64,000 nucleotides of DNA from Stieleria sp. JC731 (lineage in GTDB: Bacteria > Planctomycetota > Planctomycetia > Pirellulales > Pirellulaceae): assembly GCF_020966635.1 (NCBI RefSeq), contig NZ_JAJKFQ010000001.1:744001-808000 (forward strand), written 5' to 3'. Made by a program: the position numbers and the translations under genes. Below are positions 8,327 through 16,310 of the stretch, piece by piece (positions within the stretch are counted from its first letter, which is position 1; each line of letters begins with the position of its first letter). The notes under the pieces are model-generated. The model saw only the letters and a list, made by a program, of their open reading frames with translations. It was not told the DNA's origin and searched no databases.

Positions 8327-10312
8327 ATGAACGGTAAAGCCAGTTTTTGCCCCCCCGATCTCCTTCGCCTGGGGGATCGAATCGCGGTCCTGCCCGTCAT
8401 TCATGGAAGCGGGCAGTTTTCACAGACCGTCCGGCGCTGGATGTTGGAGCAGGATTTTGATTGCGTCGCGGTGCCTTTGCCTGAGTCATTTCGTGATCCG
8501 GTTGAGTCCGCGATTCTGGATTTGCCTCGGCCCTCCATCGTCATTCAAAAGCCCTCGCCCAAGTTCAGCTCTTTTGAGGATTCGTACAGTCCTGGCGCGA
8601 GTGGCTCTGATGACGACGATGCCGAGATGGATATGGACGCTGACGAAGGGCCTGCCAGTTACGTCCCGGTCGATCCCTGCCAGCCGGTGATCATGGCGAT
8701 CCGCGCGGCGATGGGGGAGCATATCGCTCGCGCGTACATCGATCTTGAAACCGACCCGTTTCATCCTTTCGCGTCTGTGATGCCTGATCCGTTCGCCGTC
8801 CGCCAGGTTTCTGCAGAGCGTTTCGCCGCCGCAGTGTTGCCCAGTTTGCCGCGACCGGCAGACCGACAGGCACGCGCACGGATTGCCTACATGGCGTCGC
8901 GGTTAGCCGATCTTGAAGAACGCTATGAGCGAATTCTTTATGTTGCCAACTTGATGCACTGGCCTTGGGTCCGCGAAGCCTATACCGAATGGTTCTCTCG
9001 CGACGCGGCATCTCGTAGCGAGCTTGCTGACTCGTTCGAAAAGCCGATTCATGATTCAGTACAGTCTCCCGAACGGTTTTCCATCGATTCGCGGACGCTG
9101 ATGTTTTTGTTTGGCGAGTTGCCCTACATCACGGGGCTCTATGAGCGTGCACGTCGCGAATTGGACAACGACGACGACGTCCAGATCGATGGTGTTAAAG
9201 AGCTGTTGATCGCGGCGCGACAAAGTTATCGAGCCGAATTGAAGCAGTTCGCCCGACGCATCACCCCGCTGCATTTGTCCAAGTGCTTGCAGTACATCAG
9301 AAACCTATCACTGATGTCACGGCGGATGACGCCTGATTTGATCACCATCGTGACGGCGGCAAAGCAAATCATGGGAGATCAATATGCGCTTCATGTGGCA
9401 CAGCTGGCCAACGAATATGCATACGCCGATGAAGGTGCCGAAATCGTTGAACAGTATCCAGAGGTGAAACTAGGGATCGATCAAGCTCGCTTGCCCGACG
9501 GCGAAGTCTATTCGACGGTGAATCGTTTGCCAGGGCCGCCGCTGATCTGGCGGACGCTTGAGCTTAAACGCAAACCGTCGCTACCCGAAAAGCACCGTTG
9601 GAAATACCAATGGAATCCACACTCGCAATGCAGCTATCCGCCCGAGGATGAACGCATCGAAAACTTTCGAACGCGGGTATTCGATCGAGCCAAAGCGATC
9701 ATTGGCAATGACTTGGCGAGAACCGAAAAGTTCACAACCAGCGTCAAAGACGGGATCGACATTCGGGATACCTTGCGACACTGGTACGACAAAGAGATCT
9801 ACGTCAAAGTCGTCCCGCCAAGTCGCGGGATCTTGGACGCATGTGTGATGTTGTTCGATTCACCTTCGGATCCGCGGGATTATCCCTGGCGCACGACTTG
9901 GTTTGCCGAGCACAAGGATGAGTCGACTCTGGCGTTTTACGCTACAAACTTTGGCGACGAAATGGTCGGGCCGGGAATCGGATTGGCTCGCTATGGCGGT
10001 GCCTTGTTTCTGTATCCGCCGATTTGGATTCCCGAGATTTGGACCGATCCGAGGCTGGACTTTACCGAGACGTTGGAAGAGCGTTTGATTGCCGCAGCAT
10101 GTTTCCATAGCCGCGGTCGTCAAATCGCGATGCTCAGCGCGCTGCCTCCCGGTGGCGGTTGGCAGCGATTGGCTCGCCGGCACAAAAAGACGCTCGTTCA
10201 CGTCCCTTTGAATTCTTTCAGTGACGAACAAGTTCAGCAGTTGCGCATGGTTCACGTCTTAAACGGACGTGAAGTACGGTCTTATGCTGAAGAATTTATT
10301 CGCCGCGTTTGA
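8327..10312 (+). CDS. Uncharacterised 661-aa protein, possibly TraB/ChaN-like
   Basis: A cytoplasmic protein without signal peptide or membrane segment. Its N-terminal part (GDRIAVLPVIHGSG, then a helix and DCVAVPLPESFRDPV) and a later segment (ARIAYMASRLADLEERYERILYV) recall the layout of TraB/ChaN/DUF5682-type proteins, where a His after a hydrophobic strand and an arm of helices form the core; this is a weak resemblance only. Residues 85-112 are an acidic linker (DDDDAEMDMDADEG). The C-terminal half has many aromatic and charged residues but no motif that I know. The ATG at 8327 follows the candidate RNA directly. Its 3' end overlaps the convergent sulfatase by 17 bp. Function unknown. Confidence 0.75.
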   Translation: MNGKASFCPPDLLRLGDRIAVLPVIHGSGQFSQTVRRWMLEQDFDCVAVPLPESFRDPVESAILDLPRPSIVIQKPSPKFSSFEDSYSPGASGSDDDDAEMDMDADEGPASYVPVDPCQPVIMAIRAAMGEHIARAYIDLETDPFHPFASVMPDPFAVRQVSAERFAAAVLPSLPRPADRQARARIAYMASRLADLEERYERILYVANLMHWPWVREAYTEWFSRDAASRSELADSFEKPIHDSVQSPERFSIDSRTLMFLFGELPYITGLYERARRELDNDDDVQIDGVKELLIAARQSYRAELKQFARRITPLHLSKCLQYIRNLSLMSRRMTPDLITIVTAAKQIMGDQYALHVAQLANEYAYADEGAEIVEQYPEVKLGIDQARLPDGEVYSTVNRLPGPPLIWRTLELKRKPSLPEKHRWKYQWNPHSQCSYPPEDERIENFRTRVFDRAKAIIGNDLARTEKFTTSVKDGIDIRDTLRHWYDKEIYVKVVPPSRGILDACVMLFDSPSDPRDYPWRTTWFAEHKDESTLAFYATNFGDEMVGPGIGLARYGGALFLYPPIWIPEIWTDPRLDFTETLEERLIAAACFHSRGRQIAMLSALPPGGGWQRLARRHKKTLVHVPLNSFSDEQVQQLRMVHVLNGREVRSYAEEFIRRV

Positions 10313-12488
10313 CGTCGGCGTACACGGGGGCTTTCCAGTTTTTAGGAAGCTTTCCCTGCGGACGCACGCCGTAGGCATCGTCCGGGATCGTGTAGTCGTC
10401 GAACGATTTCAGTGGCAGGTCGTCAGCAAGGTGTTGAATCTGAAAATCCTTGTACTGGATTTTCATCGCCGGGCCGACATGGACTTGGACCGCGAAGACC
10501 CCTTCCAGGGCTCGACCTTGTTCGTCGAAGTCGATCAGGTCTGCCGTTTTGTGGCCGTCGATCCAATGTTGATGGTGGTTCCCACGGACCAAGACACGAA
10601 ATTCATGCCACTGATCGGGCTCGAATTCCTTGACCGGGATGTTGCCCACAACCCAGCTGCGTCCCTGTGGGTCAATGATGACTTGTTCACCCGTGTGTGA
10701 AAGGATCCGACGGCCTCGTTCTTCATACAACATGCCGTTGTAGTTTGGGTTGTTCGCGACCACATCGCATTGGTATCCGGTCACGATGTCCAAGTCGATG
10801 TCGGGACGCGATAGCCCACGGTATTGGATTCCGCTGTTGCCGCCGCGAGTGACTTTCACCTTCACGCTCAAGTCAAAATTGCGAACTGTTGATCCTTTCC
10901 AGGTGATGAACCGATTCATCTTGAGCGAGCCATCGGTCTTACCTGTCAGTGCGCCGTCTTCGACCGACCAATAACGGCGATCACCATCCCAGCCACGCAG
11001 CGACTTGCCGTCGAAAAGTGGACCTGCGTTTGCTGCCGATGCTTCAGGGTGACGTTCGGTTGACTTTTGAAAGGGTTGTTTTAAAGGATCTAGTGGGCCG
11101 CCAAGTTCGGCAACTTTTTCATCCGTACGGCTTCGCATCGCTTGCAGTGTCGCAGCGTACTTAGGGTCCGTTGCCAAGTTGACTAACTCGTCGGGATCAC
11201 TTTGCAGATCGTGCAGGAATTCGTGGTTGTCTTCATCGATGTAGCGAACGTACTTGAATTCGTCGTTGCGTAGTCCTTCGAATGCAGCGATCCGATTGCG
11301 TACGGCAAAGTGTTCGTGAAACGATTCTTGACGCCATTCGCTTGGGACATCGCCCGATACGATCGGTCGGAGGCTTTCGCCTTGAAACCGATCGGGTTTC
11401 GATGCGCCGGCCCAGTCCAGGAACGTTGCGGGCAGGTCAACGTTCAACGCGATCGCGTCGGTTGCTTTTCCACGTTGTTGTGCGGGAACACGAGGGTCAA
11501 AGACGATTAGGGGGACCCGCAGCGATTCTTCGAAGTGGCTCCACTTTCCGGCCAGCCCACGATTGCCCATGTGGAAACCGTTGTCAGCGGAGTAAACGAT
11601 GATGGTGTTGTCCGCTAGGCCTCGTTCCTCGAGCACCTTCAATAGGCGACCGATGGCATTGTCGATACCGGTGACCATTCGGTAGTAAGCGCGTATGTTT
11701 GTTTGGTACTTTTGATCGGTATTCCATCGCCAGAAAAAACGTTCACGGTTGATCGCCGTCGCGATAAAGTCTGGCAAAGCGTTGAAGATCGCCGGATCTG
11801 ACAGGCGGGGTGGCGCGATGTCGATGTCTTCGTACATGCCATCGGTCGATTCCGGCCACGGGAACTGCCCAATCCCGGGACGACGGTCACTGTCCTCGGC
11901 ATGGCACGCGTTAAACCAAAGGTTCAGGACGAACGGCTGATCGGTCGGCTGCTTCTCGATAAAGTCGATGCCTCGGTCGACGATCAGGTCGGTTTCGTGT
12001 CGCAAGCTGCCATCGGGCTGTTTCTTGTAAAACGGGTTGCGCCCAATCGCTTCGTACTCATCGAAATGATCTTGGGGACGATAGCCCTTTGGCATCTTCG
12101 CGTGCCATTTTCCAAAGTAGCCGGTGCGGTAGTTCGCGCTGCGTAGAACGTCGGAATACAGCTCGGCAACCGCGTCGGGCCGTGCGACGTCAGGTGCGCT
12201 CGCTGTGCCAAAGCTTCGTCCGTACATTCCCGACAGAATTGTCGTTCGGCTGACCCAGCAGATCGAATGGCTGACAAACATATTGTCAAACCGAGTGCCT
12301 TGTGCGGCTAAGCGGTCGATGTTTGGAGTTTGAACGACTTCGTTGCCGTAGCATCCGAGCGTGCTAGTCGTTTGATCGTCCGCGAAAAAGAAGACGATGT
12401 TGGGACGATCATCAGCTTGGGTCGTTCTGATTCCGGCAAGAACGACAAGCAACACTGTGGTAATCAACACTGTGATGAAGTGTTTCAT
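10296..12488 (-). CDS. Secreted sulfatase with C-terminal DUF1080/LamG-like domain
   Basis: A two-domain secreted enzyme of 730 aa. The ATG at 12488 is preferred over an in-frame start 18 codons upstream because a clean signal peptide follows (FITVLITTVLLVVLAG, cleavage near TQA). Sulfatase domain about residues 28-455: PNIVFFFADDQ (metal-binding Asp pair), active-site motif ICWVSRTTILSG with Cys about residue 77 to be oxidised to formylglycine, YFGKWH and SADNGFHMG. The motif reads C-x-V-S-R instead of the usual C-x-P/A-S-R. Residues about 505-705 form a 3-keto-disaccharide hydrolase/DUF1080 jelly-roll domain (GPLFDGKSLRGWDG, GNSGIQYRG). The family hydrolyses sulfate esters, probably on polysaccharides; substrate unknown. 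A formylglycine-generating enzyme elsewhere would be needed. Confidence 0.9.
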   Translation of the reverse strand: MKHFITVLITTVLLVVLAGIRTTQADDRPNIVFFFADDQTTSTLGCYGNEVVQTPNIDRLAAQGTRFDNMFVSHSICWVSRTTILSGMYGRSFGTASAPDVARPDAVAELYSDVLRSANYRTGYFGKWHAKMPKGYRPQDHFDEYEAIGRNPFYKKQPDGSLRHETDLIVDRGIDFIEKQPTDQPFVLNLWFNACHAEDSDRRPGIGQFPWPESTDGMYEDIDIAPPRLSDPAIFNALPDFIATAINRERFFWRWNTDQKYQTNIRAYYRMVTGIDNAIGRLLKVLEERGLADNTIIVYSADNGFHMGNRGLAGKWSHFEESLRVPLIVFDPRVPAQQRGKATDAIALNVDLPATFLDWAGASKPDRFQGESLRPIVSGDVPSEWRQESFHEHFAVRNRIAAFEGLRNDEFKYVRYIDEDNHEFLHDLQSDPDELVNLATDPKYAATLQAMRSRTDEKVAELGGPLDPLKQPFQKSTERHPEASAANAGPLFDGKSLRGWDGDRRYWSVEDGALTGKTDGSLKMNRFITWKGSTVRNFDLSVKVKVTRGGNSGIQYRGLSRPDIDLDIVTGYQCDVVANNPNYNGMLYEERGRRILSHTGEQVIIDPQGRSWVVGNIPVKEFEPDQWHEFRVLVRGNHHQHWIDGHKTADLIDFDEQGRALEGVFAVQVHVGPAMKIQYKDFQIQHLADDLPLKSFDDYTIPDDAYGVRPQGKLPKNWKAPVYADVKRGE

Positions 12489-12943
12489 GGGTGGGCAATT
12501 GCAAGGGAAGGGAGGCGGGGCTGGGCCGAGAAGGAGATCCATTGTAGCCGCTGCGAGATGGCAAAGGAGAAGCGGCGATAGCTGGCGTCTTTGGCTCGCT
12601 AGAGGCGGTGATTCGGCAAGCCAAGGCGGAACGATGGCATTGCGATTCAGCTGACTGCAATTGCGCCAAGAGTTGCCGCATTTGCGATGGCTGCCAGCAT
12701 CGGTGGGGCTTTACTGATGCGATACAGTATGAGAACTGTCTCGCCGTATGCTCACACTGTCTACTGCAGGCTAGTTCGAGGACGGAGCGTTGCTTGCGAA
12801 GCGATAAGATAAGTATTTTTAAAACTAACGCTTGTGGAGATATCCGCGTCGCTAATGTGAAATCTTTATGGAGACAGGTAAATATTTACAAGATTCTTTT
12901 GAAATCACTGTTCCAATGCATTCGCATTCCGGATAATTTCGTG
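12489..12943. other. Intergenic region between sulfatase and regulator
   Basis: About 455 bases with no supported gene. The right half (12790-12940) is visibly more AT-rich than the surroundings and probably carries the promoter of the LuxR-type gene. Short open frames here have no family signature. Confidence 0.5.
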
Positions 12944-12957
12944 CTCTCACGTGAGAG
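12944..12957. promoter_or_regulatory. Perfect 14-bp palindrome, possible operator
   Basis: CTCTCACGTGAGAG, fully symmetric around 12950/12951, lies in an AT-rich stretch about 190 bp before the proposed start of the LuxR-type regulator. A symmetric site suits a dimeric helix-turn-helix protein, so autoregulation is a reasonable hypothesis; no direct evidence. Confidence 0.4.
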
Positions 12958-12981
12958 TCATCTCACTCTTACGTGCGAACG

Positions 12982-13053
12982 GGGTTGGGGGCGATAGAGC
13001 ACTCACGCACGTCTGTTGCCCCATATCGGCGCGCGAGATAACGCCCCCAACCC
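12982..13053. promoter_or_regulatory. 12-bp inverted repeat in the leader of the LuxR-type gene
   Basis: GGGTTGGGGGCG (12982-12993) and its exact complement CGCCCCCAACCC (13042-13053) are separated by 48 bases. In the transcript they could form a long GC-rich stem that holds the leader. This could also be a repetitive-element relic. Frame bases here are open but look noncoding, which is a reason to place the gene start downstream. Confidence 0.4.
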
Positions 13054-13142
13054 ACTCGCTTCGCTATAACATGTTGTGTCAGGGCGGAGTCTGGAGTCCC
13101 CTGAAACAATCCGAGTTGAAGGAGCGAGAAAGTACGGCACTG

Positions 13143-13889
13143 ATGGCATGTGTTCAATGCCAAATAAAGAGATTCACAGTGTGGCGGGATAAGATACGCG
13201 AAGGCTACCATCCGTTTTCTGCAACGGTTGAAGCAATTGAACACTATATTGTTCAGTGGTTTGATGGCGACCGTTCTGCCCCTCCAAACCTGGACCAATT
13301 TTCAGTACCTATCGTTCTCAAAAGTAAGAATCGCACCATCACGTGCGTAAACAAAGCTTATCGCGATTTCTTTTCCCTTTGCGATGAGTTCCCGGTCGGG
13401 AAGGCAAGTGATGAGATTGTCCACGAATCGACCGTTGATCTTTCGCGTGATACTGACGCGTTATTACTGAATAATTTTATAAAAATTCAGCTGGAATATT
13501 TTACTGTCGCTCGAAACGGCGGCCGTTATCTCGTACGCGCGAACAAAACAAGCTTGTTGGAGTTTGCTTACGAGCCCTATTCGATCTTGCTTATTGCCGC
13601 ACCGGTAAGCTTGGCGCCGGAAGAATTTGAATCCAAATACGATATCGCCAAGCAGTTCTCGATCTACAAGCGACTTGAGTCGACACAGAAACGCATTTGT
13701 TCACTATGTGCGTTAGGAGAGACAACGCGAGCGATCGCGAAGTCATTGGGCGTATCCACTAAGACTGTCGAGAAGCATCGTCAAAAAGCACTCGACGAGC
13801 TGGGGCTCGATCGTCCCGTCGAAATCGTTCGCTTGCTGGTTCGATTCGAAGAGCGCGGGTTGCTGCGAGACTTTTCAAAATTCGATTGA
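13143..13889 (+). CDS. LuxR-type transcriptional regulator with PAS-like sensor part
   Basis: A 248-aa regulator. The C-terminal 60 residues hold a LuxR/GerE helix-turn-helix: QKRICSLCALGETTRAIAKSLGVSTKTVEKHRQ, with the TVEKHR recognition helix typical of the family. The N-terminal 170 residues (IVLKSKNRTITCVNKAYRDFFSLCDEFPVGK) have the look of a PAS fold, so a ligand or redox signal may be sensed; there is no receiver domain. ATG 13143 is chosen because upstream codons overlap a long inverted repeat; alternative in-frame starts are ATG 13071 and GTG 12951, and a GAAGGAG lies 18 bases upstream, farther than ideal. The last 17 residues (VRFEERGLLRDFSKFD) recur in a decayed copy at about 17.66 kb. 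Target genes unknown. Confidence 0.75.
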   Translation: MACVQCQIKRFTVWRDKIREGYHPFSATVEAIEHYIVQWFDGDRSAPPNLDQFSVPIVLKSKNRTITCVNKAYRDFFSLCDEFPVGKASDEIVHESTVDLSRDTDALLLNNFIKIQLEYFTVARNGGRYLVRANKTSLLEFAYEPYSILLIAAPVSLAPEEFESKYDIAKQFSIYKRLESTQKRICSLCALGETTRAIAKSLGVSTKTVEKHRQKALDELGLDRPVEIVRLLVRFEERGLLRDFSKFD

Positions 13890-13970
13890 GTTCGGTGATG
13901 CTCAGTGCCAGTCGCCAAACCGGGGCAAAGGTTGTCAGGTACCGTTTTGTCTCCACCCCCTCACCCCCGG

Positions 13971-14130
13971 CCCCTCTCCCCCAAACAAGTTTGGGGTGAG
14001 AGGGGAGCCAGAATAGGAGGGCAAGCTCGTGGTCGGGACTATCGCACAGGCTCCCCTCTCCACCAAAAGCTTCGCGTGATAGACGTAACCACACGAATCA
14101 GTTCAAACGCGAAATTTTTGGGGGAGAGGG
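13971..14130. repeat. C/G-rich inverted-repeat unit, possible MITE or REP-like element
   Basis: Starts with a hairpin CCCCTCTC-c-CCCAAAC / GTTTGGGG-t-GAGAGGGG (13971-14005) and ends with TTTTGGGGGAGAGGG (14116-14130), which is complementary to the left arm. The 160-bp unit thus has inverted termini and no coding capacity. It directly abuts RAYT element 1, and RAYT proteins are known to mobilise palindromic repeats. Confidence 0.5.
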
Positions 14131-14140
14131 CAGGACGAGG

Positions 14141-14937
14141 AAAAAGGGTCAGGCCTCTTTGTTTGCGTCCTGGGGTGGTTTGCGGATTCTAGGTCGGCTC
14201 CTGGGACGCATTGGCGACTCTAGATTCAGCCGTCGTGCGATCGATTCAGCCCAGCCTTCGTCACCCAGCGGGGCACCTCGCTGAGGACACCGGCGCACCG
14301 CTTCTAACTCTTTTTCCGACAAGGCCAGATTCACTCGGGTAACCCATTTCGGTGGGCGTGCAAGCGGCCATGGCGACAGCAGTTTGGGCTCCGAGTCCTT
14401 TTTGTTGTGCCATCTCCAAAGCGATCCCCAACACCATAGCTCGGCACTGTCGACCAGTCTTGCACGTAGCGCATTGCGTTCGACGTAGCGGCACACCACG
14501 TGAAAGTGAACATCATCCTGAATCGGAAAACTCTTGTAGCGTTGTTGGTAAACGTGGCCCGTTCCACCGGTGTGGTAGTGTGAGTGGTACCGCATCGTAT
14601 GCGTACCGCCGACCCAGCTCATGAAGCGGCTCATCTCACCGTCGACCAACGGTCGGATCATCAAGTGATAGTGATTGGGCATCAGTTGATAGGCAAATAA
14701 TTCAACTTGATGGATCTCCAGGGCCTCGCCGAGGATTCGCTCAAATGCTGCGTAGTCTTCATCCTTGTGGAAGATCTCGGCTCGTAGATTGCCACGGTTG
14801 AGAACATGGTAAAGACCACCAGCTTCATCGGCACGGGGAGCTCGAGGCATTGTTTCGGGGGCCTGTAAAATCGTGTCGGCATCAAAAACGCGGCTTACCA
14901 CAGCCGCATAGACCAGAAAAAAGGCCTGACCCCTTTT
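14141..14937 (-). mobile_element. RAYT element 1 (complete, inverted ends)
   Basis: About 797 bp bounded by inverted copies of an imperfect 20-bp end with the core GGGTCAGGCCT (left 14141-14160, right about 14917-14937 as AGGCCTGACCCCTTTT). It holds a single transposase gene with little flanking DNA. The same ends bound the copy at 16311-17104. Confidence 0.75.
14149..14850 (-). CDS. REP-associated tyrosine transposase (Y1_Tnp), copy 1
   Basis: A 233-aa HUH-type single-strand transposase of the RAYT/Y1_Tnp family (IS200/IS605-related). ATG 14850 (MPRAPRADEAG) is chosen to match copy 3; an upstream in-frame extension is element end sequence. Motifs: LYHVLNRGN, the HUH pair in MPNHYHLMIRP, GGTHTMRYHSHYHTGGTGHVYQQRYKSFPIQ, and a candidate catalytic Tyr in VCRYVERNALRA. 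The C-terminal 80 residues are basic and specific to this planctomycete type. The stop lies inside the left inverted end. Compared with copy 3 it carries some amino acid changes (for example L-C-WG for L-W-R-R-G in the AELW segment), so the copies are not brand new. Confidence 0.88.
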   Translation of the reverse strand: MPRAPRADEAGGLYHVLNRGNLRAEIFHKDEDYAAFERILGEALEIHQVELFAYQLMPNHYHLMIRPLVDGEMSRFMSWVGGTHTMRYHSHYHTGGTGHVYQQRYKSFPIQDDVHFHVVCRYVERNALRARLVDSAELWCWGSLWRWHNKKDSEPKLLSPWPLARPPKWVTRVNLALSEKELEAVRRCPQRGAPLGDEGWAESIARRLNLESPMRPRSRPRIRKPPQDANKEA

Positions 14938-14939
14938 GT

Positions 14940-15149
14940 CTGGCTCTGAGCACCGTGTCCGACATGCTTCTAATTCTAGGATTGATCAGCAACGCCGACG
15001 AACTATGCGATGTTCTGTATCGCTGCTGCTTACAGCACGTTGTACGCAATCGACCGGGTCGCTACGAACCCAGGGTGCTCAAGCGAAGACTCAAGAAATA
15101 CAAGCTGATGCAGAAGCCGCGTGCCAGCTACAAACCTGGAGAGGCATAG
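14940..15149 (+). pseudogene. C-terminal remnant of an IS4-type DDE transposase
   Basis: About 70 codons remain in frame and stop at 15149. The end reads VVRNRPGRYEPRVLKRRLKKYKLM followed by QKPRASYK; the N-R-P-x-R-x-E-P-R-x-x-K-R-R pattern is characteristic of the tail of IS4-family transposases. The catalytic domain is missing, replaced on the left by RAYT element 1, whose right end lies immediately upstream. I infer an old IS cut by, or deleted next to, the RAYT insertion. Family assignment rests on this tail only. Confidence 0.5.
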
Positions 15150-15227
15150 GACTTGCGGGGATTAAGTGCCATTCCCCCCAGCCCCTTTTCTTGTACGACC
15201 CGTTCGAGGTTTCAACCCCAGGACAAT

Positions 15228-15857
15228 CTAACCGGGTGAAAGTGTGCGTTTCCTTCGGCAGCAGCATCCAGCCACTCCCAGTAAGCAAAACGCGAACTGA
15301 TTCGGTTCGGGAACTGCAGTCACCCTCAATCCAAAGTTGTTCCCAACAGGCAACGAGAACCAGAAGTTAGTGCTGGGATTATTACGCTGAACAAACTGAA
15401 CATAGCTTCCTATCGTGGGGTCACCAGGACTAATGATCGAGTTGCTCAAAAAAGTTGTTTGTTGGTCCGTGATGTGAATGGCCAACGCAATTCGATTAGA
15501 CACCTCAACGTTGGGAATATCCATCGAGTACCAGTAGGTTGAATCGACGGTTGCTACAGAGAAATCGTCATCAAACCTACTGAACAACAGTGAGTCCGGA
15601 ATATCATTCTCATCCACCGAAAAAAGTGAAAATCGGATATCGATCGTGCCCGTATTTGATAGCGACCCTTTGCTGAGCAGTACTTCGGCCTTGGTAAGAG
15701 AACGTGGCCCTGGACCAAGCTCAATTACGTTGCCGATCTCAGCCTCCGAACTTGTTTGAGACACGAAGCCGTCAGGAGTGTCGTAAACGATTGCTGCCCA
15801 ACCGGAGTTTATCATAAACAAAGTCAAAATTGCCGCACCACATAGATGACTCTTCAT
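15228..15857 (-). CDS. PEP-CTERM-sorted secreted protein
   Basis: A 209-aa exported protein. ATG 15857 is chosen because a signal peptide follows (CGAAILTLFMINSGWAA) and a GGGGAG lies about a dozen bases upstream; the longer frame would bury the signal. The middle region is a beta-rich domain with the pattern seen in choice-of-anchor proteins (SVATVDSTYWYSMDI, NRIALAIHI). The C-terminus has VPEP, a hydrophobic stretch FAFCLLGVAGCCC and a basic RRKR tail, i.e. a PEP-CTERM signal processed by exosortase. Binding partner or function unknown. The gene stands between two mobile elements, but its ends look intact. Confidence 0.75.
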   Translation of the reverse strand: MKSHLCGAAILTLFMINSGWAAIVYDTPDGFVSQTSSEAEIGNVIELGPGPRSLTKAEVLLSKGSLSNTGTIDIRFSLFSVDENDIPDSLLFSRFDDDFSVATVDSTYWYSMDIPNVEVSNRIALAIHITDQQTTFLSNSIISPGDPTIGSYVQFVQRNNPSTNFWFSLPVGNNFGLRVTAVPEPNQFAFCLLGVAGCCCRRKRTLSPG

Positions 15858-15947
15858 TTGATTGAAGCACTCCCCAGTTGCGTTTAAGAAAAGTTGAATT
15901 AATACGTTGACGATTAGTTTAGTCAACCGATTGTTCTCGAGGGGGAG

Positions 15948-16305
15948 AAAAAGGGTCAGGCCTCTTTGTTTGCGTCCTGGGGTGATTTGCGGGTTCTAGG
16001 CCGGCCCCTGGGGCGCATCGTCGACTTTAGATTCAGCCTTCGTGCGATCGATTCAACCCAGCCTTCGTCACCCAGCGGGGCACCTCGCTGAGGACACCGG
16101 CGCACCGCTTCTAACTCTTTTTCCGACAAGGCCTGATTCACTCGCGCAACCCATTTCGGCGGGCGTGCAAGCGGCCATGGTGACAGCAGTTTGGGCTCCG
16201 AGTCCTTTTTGTTGTGCCATCTCCAAAGCGATCCCCAACGCCATAACTCGGCACTGTCGACCAGTCCAGCACGTAGCCCATTGCGTTCGACGTAGCGGCA
16301 CACCA
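15948..16305 (-). pseudogene. 5'-truncated RAYT transposase, element 2
   Basis: The left end (AAAAAGGGTCAGGCCTCTTT, 15948-15967) and the C-terminal 115 codons of the same RAYT gene are present. Identity with the intact copies stops abruptly at 16305, just after codons for VCRYVERN (with V instead of the HVV context). The HUH motif and right end are gone. The left end of element 3 begins six bases later, so the truncation was probably made by insertion of, or recombination with, element 3. Confidence 0.8.
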
Positions 16306-16310
16306 AGAAG

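Noticed and set aside
7916-8404. Minus-strand frame of 162 codons between amt and the 661-aa gene
   Set aside because: No family signature; it runs through several stem-loops and the leftward terminator, and overlaps the start of the plus-strand gene.
12608-12997. Plus-strand frame of 129 codons, Cys/His-rich
   Set aside because: Covers the AT-rich promoter-like region and the palindrome; no motif or ribosome-binding site; unlikely to be translated.
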